Source: Wenzhouxiangellaceae bacterium (GTDB taxonomy: Bacteria > Pseudomonadota > Gammaproteobacteria > Xanthomonadales > Wenzhouxiangellaceae). From it: 64,000 nt of DNA. Shown piece by piece: positions 44,423-56,849 of the stretch; position 1 is the stretch's first letter, and the number at the start of each line of letters is the position of its first letter. The notes beneath the pieces were generated by a model. That model had not been told where the DNA came from, did no database searches, and saw only the letters and a program-made list of their open reading frames with translations. The stretch covers positions 33,360-97,359 of the forward strand of contig REEQ01000061.1 of NCBI GenBank assembly GCA_007695005.1. The letters are read 5' to 3'. A program made the translations under genes and the position numbers.

Positions 44423-45775
44423 TCATGACTCGACGGCGCTGGTCGAGGAGCGGCTGATCGCCAGAAAACGACGACCGAGCAAGATCGCTGCCACGCTCAA
44501 GCCAATGATGATGCCGATCCACATGCCGACCGGTCCCCAATCGAGGCGGAAGGTAAGGAACCAGCCACTGCTCATGCCTATTCCCCAGTAGGCAATCACG
44601 CTGTAGATCATCGGTATGCGGGTATCCTTGAGCCCGCGCAGCGCTCCCGCTGCCGAGGCCTGCAAGCAGTCAGCCAGCTGAAATATGGCGGCGAAGAACA
44701 GCAGGTACACGGCTAGCGCAGCAACTTCAGGCTCATTGGTGTACATGGCCACGATCCACTCCGGCACCAGAATGATCACCAGCGCCGACATCAGCCCGAA
44801 ACTCAGCGCGCAGCCCATGCCAACCAGTCCGGCACGGCGAGCCCCCTCCGGATCGGCACGACCAATGGCGTTACCAACCCGCACCGTTATCGCCCCGGAC
44901 AAGCCGACCGGCACCATGAACATCAGGCCGGCGTAATTCATCGCCACCTGGTGGGCCGCCACCGGCAAGGCGCCCAAGGTACCAATGAGCAGGGCGCTGC
45001 CGACGAACAGGCCACCTTCCAGAAACACCATCACGCCAATGGGCAAGCCGAGCTTCAGCGTGGCACCAATCTCGCGCCAGTTTGGCCGACTGAAACGCCC
45101 GTACAGGGCGAAAGGCCGATAACGCGGGCGCCAGGCTATCCAGCTGGCAAGGGCAAGGAACTGCATCCAGAATACAATGGCGGTGGCCCAGCCTGCGCCT
45201 ACCGCGCCTAATGCCGGCATACCGAAGTTGCCGAACATCAGCGCGTAGTTGAGCGGTATATTCAGGGCAATACCGAGGAAGCCGATATACATGGTAGGGC
45301 GGGTATAGCCGACGCCCTCGGAGAAAAAGCGCAGCGTCATCATCAGACACAGCGCCGGCGCACCCCAGCTGATTGCGCGCAAATAGGCCGCCGCGAGCTC
45401 CGCCACCGCCGGCTCCACGCCCAGCCAACCCATCACCCAGTCGGCACTGCGCGCAACCAGGAACAGGACCATGGCCAGGCCCAGCGCCAGCCAAAGCGCC
45501 TGACGGGTGAATTCGCCCGCCTGGTGACTGCGGCCGGCGCCGTCAAGCTGGGATACGGTCGCCGATACCGCCAGCAGCACACCAAGCACAAACAAAAAGC
45601 CCGCAGCCCAGATCGACGAACCGACGGCAATGGCACCCAGATCCACGGTGCCGATCCGACCGGCCATGACGGTATCAACGAAGTTCATGCCGAAATTGGT
45701 GATCTGCCCGATCACCAGGGGTCCGGCCAGCACCAGCGTGCGCTTGATTTCGTGTCCCAGCGTTGGTGCTGACAT
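44423..45775 (-). CDS. MATE-family multidrug efflux protein
   Basis: A 450-residue, twelve-helix MATE antiporter (NorM-like). Family features: the start LGHEIKRTLVLAGPLVIGQIT, VDTVMAGRIGTVDLGAIAVGSSIW, the repeated two-bundle layout, and PVAAHQVAMNYAGLMFMVPVGLSGAITVRVG, divided here only for length. It exports cationic drugs or metabolites with sodium or protons. Length is normal. Divergent from the DUF3667 gene with a 69-bp gap. Confidence 0.93.
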   Translation of the reverse strand: MSAPTLGHEIKRTLVLAGPLVIGQITNFGMNFVDTVMAGRIGTVDLGAIAVGSSIWAAGFLFVLGVLLAVSATVSQLDGAGRSHQAGEFTRQALWLALGLAMVLFLVARSADWVMGWLGVEPAVAELAAAYLRAISWGAPALCLMMTLRFFSEGVGYTRPTMYIGFLGIALNIPLNYALMFGNFGMPALGAVGAGWATAIVFWMQFLALASWIAWRPRYRPFALYGRFSRPNWREIGATLKLGLPIGVMVFLEGGLFVGSALLIGTLGALPVAAHQVAMNYAGLMFMVPVGLSGAITVRVGNAIGRADPEGARRAGLVGMGCALSFGLMSALVIILVPEWIVAMYTNEPEVAALAVYLLFFAAIFQLADCLQASAAGALRGLKDTRIPMIYSVIAYWGIGMSSGWFLTFRLDWGPVGMWIGIIIGLSVAAILLGRRFLAISRSSTSAVES

Positions 45776-45844
45776 ATACTTCGGTGTCCAGGAGGACGGG
45801 ATAAGCCGTCAAGGGAGCGGCATTGTCCGCGCTAGCACGCCATC

Positions 45845-46843
45845 ATGCAAGAAGCCGCCGCGCAAGAGAAGTCAGAACAAGCTGAAAAGTCGGAACGACT
45901 TTGCCCGAACTGTGGCGCAGACCTGCGAGGGCCCTACTGCCATGCCTGCGGGCAGCCCACCCGAAGTTTCATCCGCGCCCTGCCCGGCCTGATTCGCGAA
46001 ATTGCCGGCGAAACCCTCTACTACGACTCGCGCATGTGGCGGACACTGACCACGCTGCTGTTCAAACCAGGGCAGCTGTCGCGTGAGTACGTATTCGGCA
46101 AGCGTGCCCGCTATACCCCGCCGGTACGCCTGTATCTGGTCTGCTCCATTCTGGCCTTTCTGCTGATTGGACTGGTGATCAACACGGCCAACGTGACCCC
46201 ATGGACAGCTCAGTTCGAAGACAGCGCAACCGAGCAGGACTCATCCAACCCCGCGCCACCCAGTGCCCCAAGCATTTCCTTTGGCGAAGGCAACTGGGAC
46301 GCCGAAACCAACCCGGTGGAAATCGCCTGGCTGAGCGAGGGAGGCAATGCCTGGATCAACCAACAGGTTCAGCGAATCGCAGACAACAGTACCGAAGTGC
46401 AGCGCAACCCGGCCCGGCTGTTGCGCACTGCCGCAGGCATGCTGCCTCAGACCATGTTTGTACTGCTGCCGCTGTTCGCCATGCTGGTCGGCCTGTTCTA
46501 CCTGTTTTCAGGGCGCTACTACATCGAGCACCTGCTTTTGCAGGTACACAACCATTCCTTCCTGTTTCTGATCCTGATCGCACTGTATCTGATCGCCAGC
46601 CTGCGAAGCTCGATCACCGATGCCGGGATCTCCGGCGGCGGACTGATGGCAGGAAGCTTGACCCTGTTGAGCATCCTCATCTGGATCTGGATCCCGGTCT
46701 ACTTGTGGATGAGCCTGAAGCGCTTCTATGCCCAGGGCTGGCTGATGACCACAAGCAAGTTCCTTATCCTGGCCTGGAGCTACTCGATTCTGCTGACCTT
46801 CGGGCTGGTGGCCATCGTTTTGCTGGGGCTGTGGACGCTCTGA
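45845..46843 (+). CDS. DUF3667 zinc-ribbon membrane protein
   Basis: A 332-residue protein. A zinc ribbon (CPNCGADLRGPYCHACGQ, residues 20-37) precedes a short amphipathic stretch and four hydrophobic segments (about 96-118, 197-220, 235-255 and 270-325). This is the DUF3667 layout; function unknown. The stretch TLTTLLFKPGQLSREYVFGKR with KRARYTPPVRLYL after the ribbon is the conserved core. The middle loop (about 122-190) is hydrophilic and likely outside the core fold. It converges on the peptidase gene. Confidence 0.85.
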   Translation: MQEAAAQEKSEQAEKSERLCPNCGADLRGPYCHACGQPTRSFIRALPGLIREIAGETLYYDSRMWRTLTTLLFKPGQLSREYVFGKRARYTPPVRLYLVCSILAFLLIGLVINTANVTPWTAQFEDSATEQDSSNPAPPSAPSISFGEGNWDAETNPVEIAWLSEGGNAWINQQVQRIADNSTEVQRNPARLLRTAAGMLPQTMFVLLPLFAMLVGLFYLFSGRYYIEHLLLQVHNHSFLFLILIALYLIASLRSSITDAGISGGGLMAGSLTLLSILIWIWIPVYLWMSLKRFYAQGWLMTTSKFLILAWSYSILLTFGLVAIVLLGLWTL

Positions 46844-46886
46844 GGGAAACGGGAAAACAAAAAAGGCTCAGCCCCTTCAAACCATT

Positions 46887-46914
46887 CCGACCACCGACCA
46901 CCGACCACCGACCA
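46887..46914. repeat. Four tandem CCGACCA heptamers
   Basis: Four perfect copies head to tail in the 75-bp space between two convergent genes. Function unknown; slippage between copies is possible but would not change a protein. Confidence 0.85.
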
Positions 46915-46918
46915 CCAC

Positions 46919-48283
46919 TCAGCCGGCCCCGTAGACATCCTCCAGCCAGCTCCAGATCGCGCGCAGTCCCTGTGCTTCGCCGCCGGCGGGGCGGCCGGGT
47001 CGATCGCCCAGATTCCAGGCGTAGATGTCGAGGTGATACCAGTCCAGGCCGGGGTCGACAAAGTGATCGAGGAACAGGGCTGCGGTCACGCTGCCGGCGA
47101 AACGACTGGTGCCGGTATTGGACAAATCAGCGATCGCTGGCCGAATCTGACTGCGATAGCCTTCAAACAGGGGCATGTGCCAGAGCGGATCTTCGCAGGC
47201 AAATGAAAGGTCCTGAATTTTGCGGGCGGCCGCCTGATCACGGGCATACAGGGGAGGCAGGTCTTCGCCCAGCGCCACGCGCGCGGCACCGGTCAGGGTA
47301 GCGAAATCAATGATGCGTTCCGCGCCCTCCTCGCAGGCCAGGGTCAGGGCATCAGACAGCACGACCCGGCCCTCGGCATCGGTATTGCCAATTTCCACCG
47401 TGGTGCCATTGCGGGTTCGAATGATGTCGGACGGTCGGTAAGCGTTGCCCGCAATGGCATTCTCCACCGCCGGAATGTAGACCCGGAGGTTGACCTTGAG
47501 GCCAAGGCTCATGATGATGCGAGCCAGGCCCAACACATGGGCCGCACCACCCATGTCCTTCTTCATCAGCACCATGCCGCTGCCGGGCTTGATGTCCAGG
47601 CCACCGGAATCGAACATCACGCCCTTGCCAACCAGGGCCAGCGGCGGCGCATCCGGAGCACCCCATTGCAGGCGAATCAGGCAGGGCGATCGAGTCGATG
47701 CCTGGCCGACCACGTGAATGGCTGGAAACTCCTTTTCCAGACGCTCGCCGGCAATGACTTCGCATGCGGCGTTGTAGGTACTGGCCAGCTCTCGGGCCAG
47801 GTCCGCCAGTTCGGCCGGACCAAGATCCAGCGCCGGGGTATTGACCAGATCACGCACGAATACAGAGCAGTCGACCAGGCAGCGAACCCGGTCAGCCAGC
47901 GCATCCGGCAGCAGCAGTTGCGCGTCAACTTTGGGCTGACTCTTGTAGCGGTCAAAACGATAGCAACCCAGACCCCAGCCGATCAGGGCCCGCTCCAGCT
48001 CATCACCGGCCCAGGCATTGGCCAGCCGGTAGTGACCGGACGGCAACAGCGGCGGCAAATGCGCCAGCGCCCACAAGCGTTCGCCGGCCTCTCGGCCAGC
48101 CAGCACGCAGGCAATAGTACCGTCAGCGTCCGGCACCAGCAGGTGCGAACCGCCGGCAGCCCGAAAAGCGCTGTGTTCAACCCAGCGCCGCTGACCTTCC
48201 GGTGCTGCAGACAGCCAGGCCTGCAGCTCCTTGGCATCGAGAGAATGGATTGGCGTGCTTGACTGGGCGGTGGAGGTGTACAT
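46919..48283 (-). CDS. Leucyl aminopeptidase family (M17) peptidase
   Basis: A 454-residue M17 metallo-aminopeptidase. The metal and catalytic residues are in GKGVMFDSGGLDIKPG (219-234; Lys220, Asp225), KKDMGGAA (Asp243) and NTDAEGRVVLSDAL (300-313; Asp302, Glu304, Arg306). It has an N-terminal macro-like domain, shorter than in PepA, so it may be closer to PepB. It removes N-terminal residues in peptide turnover. Monocistronic by its surroundings. Confidence 0.92.
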   Translation of the reverse strand: MYTSTAQSSTPIHSLDAKELQAWLSAAPEGQRRWVEHSAFRAAGGSHLLVPDADGTIACVLAGREAGERLWALAHLPPLLPSGHYRLANAWAGDELERALIGWGLGCYRFDRYKSQPKVDAQLLLPDALADRVRCLVDCSVFVRDLVNTPALDLGPAELADLARELASTYNAACEVIAGERLEKEFPAIHVVGQASTRSPCLIRLQWGAPDAPPLALVGKGVMFDSGGLDIKPGSGMVLMKKDMGGAAHVLGLARIIMSLGLKVNLRVYIPAVENAIAGNAYRPSDIIRTRNGTTVEIGNTDAEGRVVLSDALTLACEEGAERIIDFATLTGAARVALGEDLPPLYARDQAAARKIQDLSFACEDPLWHMPLFEGYRSQIRPAIADLSNTGTSRFAGSVTAALFLDHFVDPGLDWYHLDIYAWNLGDRPGRPAGGEAQGLRAIWSWLEDVYGAG

Positions 48284-48356
48284 GGTCTGATTGTCTTAAA
48301 TGAAAGTAGCCAATAGGATATGACAAGGACCGAGCAGAGGTCGTCACTCGAAACGC

Positions 48357-49001
48357 TCAGCCGACCGCGCCCCCCGGCGCGAAGCGACCCTCGCTGAGGA
48401 AACGACCGACGGCGTCGCTGACATCGCGCGACAGCACCAGTCCGGTGTGGGAAACCGGCAACTCAAGGGTATCGGCAGCATCGTCGAGACGGGTTTCAGC
48501 CACCCGGATGGTGCCATCGCTGGGTGCATCGAGCTTGCCGAGCACGCGCCCCAGGCCAACAGCTTTGGTACCGGCAATAACACCGGTTTCGCGCCCGGCC
48601 GGCGAATAAGAAAAACCGCGCTCCAGCGCTGTGCGGGCCTGGCCGATTAAAGGCCGGATCATTCTGACCGAGGCCAAATGCGAGGCCAGGTCGGACCCAC
48701 GCACCGGCGAACCGAGCAGTACCAGACGACCCGGCGGCAAACCGCGATATTCGTCGAACATCCGCAGGATGACGATGCCCCCCAGACTGTGACCGACAAA
48801 GTCGACCTGTTCGAGATCAATCCCACGGGCAAACTCGAACAGGGCGCGGGCATTGGCGGCCACGTTCTGGCTCAAGGTCGGATAGCCGAAGCGATGGCAT
48901 TTGTAGCCCATGGCTTCCAGCCTGAGCGCCAGCAGGGCCATGCTGACCGGGCCATACCAGAGGCCGTGAACCAGGACGACCTGTCGCTCAGCGCGGCCCA
49001 T
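48357..49001 (-). CDS. Alpha/beta-hydrolase, lipase/esterase-like
   Basis: A 214-residue small alpha/beta-hydrolase. The oxyanion region is VVLVHGLWYGPVSM and the nucleophile elbow is DFVGHSLGG with the Ser. The late His is probably in LPVSHTGLVLS. It resembles the putative lipases that lack a lid and act on esters in the cytoplasm. An ATG at 49001 is taken as the start; a GTG one codon before is possible. Read after aspS with a 48-bp gap, so it may be part of that transcript. Confidence 0.85.
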   Translation of the reverse strand: MGRAERQVVLVHGLWYGPVSMALLALRLEAMGYKCHRFGYPTLSQNVAANARALFEFARGIDLEQVDFVGHSLGGIVILRMFDEYRGLPPGRLVLLGSPVRGSDLASHLASVRMIRPLIGQARTALERGFSYSPAGRETGVIAGTKAVGLGRVLGKLDAPSDGTIRVAETRLDDAADTLELPVSHTGLVLSRDVSDAVGRFLSEGRFAPGGAVG

Positions 49002-49049
49002 CACTGCATTCCTGGCCTGAAGCCCGGGCCGCTCATGTGATGGCCTGTC

Positions 49050-50816
<1,767 letters not shown>

Positions 50817-50893
50817 GTAATTGAGTCGGGAGGAGGTAAGCAGTAAAAGGGAAGACGGAAAAGCCGGAGGCGGCCGGGCTGGCCGCCCCGGGG

Positions 50894-51217
50894 TCAGGCT
50901 GCCTTGTCGGTGGTTTTTGGGCTGGCAGGCTTTTCCGTGCTGGCCGGCTTGCTGTCAGCTGACGGTTTGCTGTCACCGGATTTGTCGCCGGCGGCAGACT
51001 TGTCAGTGCCGTCACTGGCAAGATTGCGCTTGCCATCCTTCTTGAAGTCGGTCTCATACCAGCCACCGCCCTTGAGGCGGAAGCCGGCAGCGGAAATCAA
51101 CTTCACCAGTGCCGCTTCGCCACAGGCAGGGCAATCCCGCAAGGGCTCATCTGAAAGCTTCTGGAGCTTTTCCATTTCGCAGCCACAAGCCGAACAACGA
51201 TACTCGTAAATGGGCAT
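50894..51217 (-). CDS. FmdB-family zinc-ribbon protein
   Basis: A 107-residue protein. The N-terminal half is the FmdB zinc ribbon: [20 protein letters not shown] and [18 protein letters not shown], with four Cys. The C-terminal half is a low-complexity Ser/Lys/Asp tail ([16 protein letters not shown]) common in this family. It precedes aspS by 77 bp in the same direction, the usual neighbour in many proteobacteria. Proposed to be regulatory; function not settled. Confidence 0.9.
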   Translation of the reverse strand: MPIYEYRCSACGCEMEKLQKLSDEPLRDCPACGEAALVKLISAAGFRLKGGGWYETDFKKDGKRNLASDGTDKSAAGDKSGDSKPSADSKPASTEKPASPKTTDKAA

Positions 51218-51232
51218 ATGCAGTTCCCTCGA

Positions 51233-51260
51233 ATGACAGGGCAGGATTTTGCGCTATAGT
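51233..51260 (+). promoter_or_regulatory. Promoter of the kinase-like gene
   Basis: ATGACA (51233-51238), 16-base spacer, TATAGT (51255-51260). The leader of about 85 nt that follows contains a six-bp stem-loop GGCTCG-TTTTT-CGAGCC (51271-51287). Confidence 0.5.
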
Positions 51261-51351
51261 TGGGTCCGCCGGCTCGTTTTTCGAGCCGCAACCCGGTATT
51301 TTGCCAGATTTCCCACCCACGCCTGGAACAAGCACCGGTCTTCGCCGCGCC

Positions 51352-51990
51352 ATGACTGTCACCCCCATCATCGATGCGGCCCTGATTCGCAGCCTGAACA
51401 TGAGCCAGGGCGAACGCCTGGCCGCCAGCAACCAGGGCGAAGTCAGGCGCCACCGGATCGGCGAGCTGGATCTGGCGATCAAGCGGCCCAGCGGTCGCGG
51501 CCTCGCCTGGCGCCTGCGCCGGGCCACCCTGCAAAGAGAGCACGAGGCCTACCTTCGACTGCAGGGGCTGGACGGTTTCGCCCCCTGTCATGGACTGTTT
51601 GACCGCGAGCTCCTGGTCCTGGGCCACGTCTCCGGCCAGCCCTTTCGCGATGCCGCCATTCTCGACCGTGAGCGCTTTTTCGCTCTGCTGCTGACCAGCA
51701 TCCAGGCCATGCACAAGCGCGGCGTCGCCCACGGCGACTTGAAGCGCAAGGACAACCTGCTTGTCACTGCCGATGGCAAACCTGTCATCCTCGACCTGGG
51801 GGCCGCCACCTTGCGCAAGAGCGGCTGGCATCCGCTCAACCAGCGTCTGTTTGCCTTCATGTGCCAGACCGACCTGAACGCCTGGGTCAAGCTCAAGTAC
51901 GGCGGCTACGGCAATGTGCCGGCGCAGGATGCAGAACTGCTCGATCGATCATGGCTGGAGCGCCTGCTCGGCCACCTGCGCCGTCCCTGA
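51352..51990 (+). CDS. Kinase-like protein (RIO/LPS-kinase-type fold)
   Basis: A 212-residue protein with the kinase active-site motifs: a candidate ATP Lys (Lys44 in DLAIKRP), VAHGDLKRKDNLLV (His127, Asp129, Asn135) and VILDLGAA (Asp148 in DLG). It lacks a clear Gly-rich loop and has five residues between the catalytic Asp and the Asn, where the family normally has four. It is small, like KdkA/InaA sugar kinases or RIO-type kinases. Substrate unknown. The next gene begins six bases later and is likely co-expressed. The start at 51352 gives the best fit; upstream sequence holds the promoter. Confidence 0.8.
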   Translation: MTVTPIIDAALIRSLNMSQGERLAASNQGEVRRHRIGELDLAIKRPSGRGLAWRLRRATLQREHEAYLRLQGLDGFAPCHGLFDRELLVLGHVSGQPFRDAAILDRERFFALLLTSIQAMHKRGVAHGDLKRKDNLLVTADGKPVILDLGAATLRKSGWHPLNQRLFAFMCQTDLNAWVKLKYGGYGNVPAQDAELLDRSWLERLLGHLRRP

Positions 51991-51995
51991 GAAAC

Positions 51996-52565
51996 GTGGA
52001 AACCTTGCTGATTGCCATGGCGGTGGTCGCCATCGCCGAGCTCGGCGACAAGACCCAGCTGGTTGCGATCGTGCTGGCCGGTCGACTGCGCCGGCCGCTG
52101 CTGATTGCTGCCGGCATGGCCGTAGCCCTGGGCTTCATGCACGGCCTGGCCGCCTTCGCCGGGCGCTGGCTGGACCAGCTGTTGCCGGACCGCTTGCTGG
52201 GCTGGATCATCGGTACAGGCTTCTGCCTGATGGCGCTGTGGATGCTGCGATCATCCGGCCACAGCCGCGCCAATGTTCCCCGCCCAAGCAGTCAGCGCCA
52301 CGTCTTTCTGATCGCCCTGTTCACTTTTGCCATGCTGGAATTCGGCGACAAGAGCCAGCTGACCACGCTGGGGCTGGCGGCCGTACTCGACCCGGCCTGG
52401 CAGGTGGGCCTGGGTGCCGCCCTCGGCAGCATCATGATCAATCTGCCCATGATCTGGCTCGGCTATCGCCTGCAGAACCAGCTGCCCCAGCGCCTGATCC
52501 AGCGCTGCGCTGCCGCCCTGTTCGCCCTGATCGGCGCAGCAGTGTTGATCACCCAAGCACTTTAG
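51996..52565 (+). CDS. GDT1/UPF0016-family cation transporter
   Basis: A 189-residue membrane protein with six helices in two inverted repeats. Each repeat has the family motif: AELGDKTQ (about 14-21) and LEFGDKSQ (about 114-121). GDT1/TMEM165/MneA proteins export manganese or exchange calcium for protons. It starts with GTG at 51996, right after the kinase-like gene. Confidence 0.93.
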   Translation: METLLIAMAVVAIAELGDKTQLVAIVLAGRLRRPLLIAAGMAVALGFMHGLAAFAGRWLDQLLPDRLLGWIIGTGFCLMALWMLRSSGHSRANVPRPSSQRHVFLIALFTFAMLEFGDKSQLTTLGLAAVLDPAWQVGLGAALGSIMINLPMIWLGYRLQNQLPQRLIQRCAAALFALIGAAVLITQAL

Positions 52566-52594
52566 GGAGCCTTCCCTCACCAAGCGGTGCTCCC

Positions 52595-53572
52595 TCAAGC
52601 CCGGGATGACAGTCGCGCCAGGCCCTCGGCAATGGATACGGCGGGCTTGTAGCCCAGGTCACGCTCGGCAGCATCCAGCTTGTACCAATGAGCTGTCGAG
52701 AGGTGTTCGACGACAAATCGTGACAGCGGCGGGTCGCTGCGGCGGCGGGTCAGGCGCCAGGCCGCTTCGATGGCGCTTGCAGCGGCCATGGCCAGGCCTG
52801 GTGACACCCGACCGATGCGTGGGGTTTCGCCATAGGCCTGCAACAGCCGGGCTATGATCTGGCCGGTAGGCAAGGGCTCACCATTGCTGATGAAGTAGGC
52901 CTTGCCGGCCGCTGTCGCCGACCCGGCGAGGTTGTCGAGCGCCAGCACATGGGCGCTGGCAGCGTTGTCGATGTAGATCGTGTCGATCAACTTGTCCGGC
53001 GCCGGCAGGCGCAAGCGACCGGCGCGGTTTTTCTCGATCAGCCGCGGCATCAGCTGATTGTCACCAGGCCCCCAGATCAGATGCGGGCGCAGCGCACAGG
53101 TCTTCAGATCCGCGCCATTGGCCGCCAGCACCGCCATCTCGGCCCGCGCCTTGGTCTCGGGATAGGGGGCCTGAAAGTGCGCGGGATATGGCAGGGACTC
53201 GTCACCGTTTTCGATGTCGCCACCGGCATGGACCACGCTCGGCGAGGAGGTGTGCACCAATAGCCTGATGCCATGGGCGCGACAGGCGGCAAGCACGTTG
53301 TCCGTGCCGATCACATTGGGGCGCTCGAAGTCGGGGCGGTGCAGGCCGGGACCAGCCTTGGCAGCCACATGGACGATGGCCTGACAGCCTGCTGCCGCCC
53401 GCAGCACCGCTTCCCGATCGGCAATGTCGCCGCGGTGGCAAACCACGCCCAGCTCGGCCAGCTGCGGGTAGTCGGAACGATTGAGAACGCTGACCTCATC
53501 ACCCCGGGCCAGCAATTGTCGGACAATGGCCTGGCCGAGAAAGCCACCACCGCCGGTTACCAGTACGTTCAT
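52595..53572 (-). CDS. OleD-like NAD-dependent epimerase/3beta-hydroxysteroid dehydrogenase
   Basis: A 325-residue short-chain dehydrogenase of the extended type. [20 protein letters not shown] gives the NAD motif, and the active-site Tyr-Lys is in [28 protein letters not shown] and [14 protein letters not shown] are blocks I recall in OleD, the 2-alkyl-3-ketoacid reductase of bacterial olefin synthesis. OleA, OleB and OleC are not in this window, so the role is not fixed. The start at 53572 is chosen by the dinucleotide motif. Confidence 0.85.
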   Translation of the reverse strand: MNVLVTGGGGFLGQAIVRQLLARGDEVSVLNRSDYPQLAELGVVCHRGDIADREAVLRAAAGCQAIVHVAAKAGPGLHRPDFERPNVIGTDNVLAACRAHGIRLLVHTSSPSVVHAGGDIENGDESLPYPAHFQAPYPETKARAEMAVLAANGADLKTCALRPHLIWGPGDNQLMPRLIEKNRAGRLRLPAPDKLIDTIYIDNAASAHVLALDNLAGSATAAGKAYFISNGEPLPTGQIIARLLQAYGETPRIGRVSPGLAMAAASAIEAAWRLTRRRSDPPLSRFVVEHLSTAHWYKLDAAERDLGYKPAVSIAEGLARLSSRA

Positions 53573-53601
53573 GATCCAGACCGAAAGAAAAGCGAAGCTG
53601 C

Positions 53602-53629
53602 AATATACCCGCACCGGGCAGCCGATCAA
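53602..53629 (-). promoter_or_regulatory. Promoter of the OleD-like gene
   Basis: Minus-strand TTGATC (53624-53629), 16-base spacer, TATATT (53602-53607), about 30 bases upstream of the ATG. Confidence 0.45.
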
Positions 53630-53722
53630 GTGCTGCCTGACGCTAGGCCTGTGTGCCCTTGCCTGAAGCCCGTCCAGACCCAATATCGCCCCATTCAATC
53701 CCCTGCCAGGCAGCATAAGCCC

Positions 53723-55393
<1,671 letters not shown>

Positions 55394-55456
55394 ACATTTT
55401 CGCCAGCCACAGCTCTAAGCGAACACCAAAAAAACTCATCGGAGCAGCCAACCTCA

Positions 55457-55951
55457 ATGATCAAGCCCATCCTCATGATTCTTGCCCTGGCCCTGCTTGC
55501 AGGCTGCCAGTCCAAGCCCAACGCCGAGAACGAGCAGACCGCAGCGACGGAGCAAGCCACCGAGCAACCCGCACGCGAACGCCAGGTCAGACAGCGGGGT
55601 GAAGTTGCCGCCCCGGCCAGCGAACCGGCCCGGACCCAGAGCCCCCGACGCAGCATCGACCCACGTACCGAACTGCCTCGCCTGACCGGCGAGTTGCGCG
55701 AAAACGGGTACGGTCTGGACATGTTCATCGACGGCAGCAGCCCGGACAACTTTCTTCAGAGCATCGAGCTGATAGCCGCCGAAACCTCGCAGGAGCAATA
55801 CCAGCGCTTCCAGCGGGCGATTGATATCCTGCACCAGAACCAGATGAACTTCCGCGACCTGGAAGGGCTTTATCGGCAGATGGACGGCAAGTCCGCCCAG
55901 GACATCATTGACGAAGCCAACCGGATCATCGCCAGCCGGGCCCGTCGCTGA
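55457..55951 (+). CDS. Small lipoprotein (DUF6694-like)
   Basis: A 164-residue lipoprotein. The signal MIKPILMILALALLAGC ends in the lipobox LAGC (Cys17). A low-complexity Glu/Gln/Ala/Arg linker (about 22-70) leads to a conserved-looking C-terminal domain: MFIDGSSPDNFLQSIELI, EQYQRFQRAIDILHQN and MDGKSAQDIIDEANRI. That pattern is what I recall for DUF6694-type lipoproteins; the number is tentative. It follows ettA by 63 bp and may be read with it. Confidence 0.8.
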   Translation: MIKPILMILALALLAGCQSKPNAENEQTAATEQATEQPARERQVRQRGEVAAPASEPARTQSPRRSIDPRTELPRLTGELRENGYGLDMFIDGSSPDNFLQSIELIAAETSQEQYQRFQRAIDILHQNQMNFRDLEGLYRQMDGKSAQDIIDEANRIIASRARR

Positions 55952-55991
55952 CAGCACCCCGGTCGGGTCATCCGCAGCCAGCCGGCCCGCC

Positions 55992-56849
55992 TCAGGGCCG
56001 GAACGGCCGGGGGTGCCAATCCAGGCGCTCCCTGGCCGGCTGATCATCAACCACCAGATCCATGGCCTGACGATCAATCATCGCCGGCCGAATGTCGGTC
56101 AGATGGCCCAGCCCATGGGCTACTCGCAATAACGGCCGGACCAGGAATGCCGGCAACCGGATCAGGCGCAGCCTCCGCCCCCGGGCGCTGGCGATGCGCC
56201 GCAGCAGCTCTGGATAGCTAAGCGTCTCGCCGCCGCCAAGCAGATACTTGCCCGCCCCCAGCCGACCAAGCTTAAGGCAATGCACGATCAGTTTCGCCAG
56301 GTCATCGGCATGCACCGGTTGACGCAAGCCCCGACCACAGTAAGGAACCGCACCCAGGCGTGACACCAGTCCGCCGATACGGGAAACATTCCTGTCCTTG
56401 CCGCCGCCGTAGATCATCGTCGGTTTCAGCAGCGTCAGCGCAATGTCCCGTCGGGCGCAGGCGTACTCGAGAGCCTGCTCCAACTCGATCAGCTCAGCCA
56501 TCAGATCGCGCTCGACCGGATCGCGAGACTGGGTCTTGAACAGGGTACTGGCCGAACTCAGTGCAATCACTCGTCCCAGCCTGTGTCCATGCTCGACCTG
56601 GGCCAGGGCATGTCGGATCGGACCCAGGCTGACCAGTACGGAGGGCTCGACAGCGGCTGGGCCGAGATCCATGTCGTGCTGCAGCCAGATTGCCCCGTTG
56701 TCAGCGTGCGCAGGCTGGCGCCGAGAAACGGCCATGATCATCACACCCTGCCCCGCAAGGCGTTCGAGCAGAAAGCTGCCGATCGGGCCGCTGGCGCCCA
56801 ACAGCAACAGGGGCGCAGCCTGACTACCGGCGCTCAGCGACGCCGCCAC
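55992..56849 (-). CDS. NAD-dependent epimerase/dehydratase (sugar nucleotide type)
   Basis: A 285-residue SDR-type protein of the polysaccharide locus. The dinucleotide motif is LLLLGASGPIGSFLLERLAG. In place of the usual YxxxK it has a YACARRDIALTLLKPTMIYGGG segment, with Tyr and KPTMIYG typical of atypical SDRs acting on NDP-sugars. The C-terminal part has QPVHADDLA and YLLGGGETLSYPELL. The start is not sure: a GTG at 56849 overlapping the glycosyltransferase end by 16 bases is preferred; a CTG at 56837 is the other choice. Confidence 0.8.
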   Translation of the reverse strand: MAASLSAGSQAAPLLLLGASGPIGSFLLERLAGQGVMIMAVSRRQPAHADNGAIWLQHDMDLGPAAVEPSVLVSLGPIRHALAQVEHGHRLGRVIALSSASTLFKTQSRDPVERDLMAELIELEQALEYACARRDIALTLLKPTMIYGGGKDRNVSRIGGLVSRLGAVPYCGRGLRQPVHADDLAKLIVHCLKLGRLGAGKYLLGGGETLSYPELLRRIASARGRRLRLIRLPAFLVRPLLRVAHGLGHLTDIRPAMIDRQAMDLVVDDQPARERLDWHPRPFRP

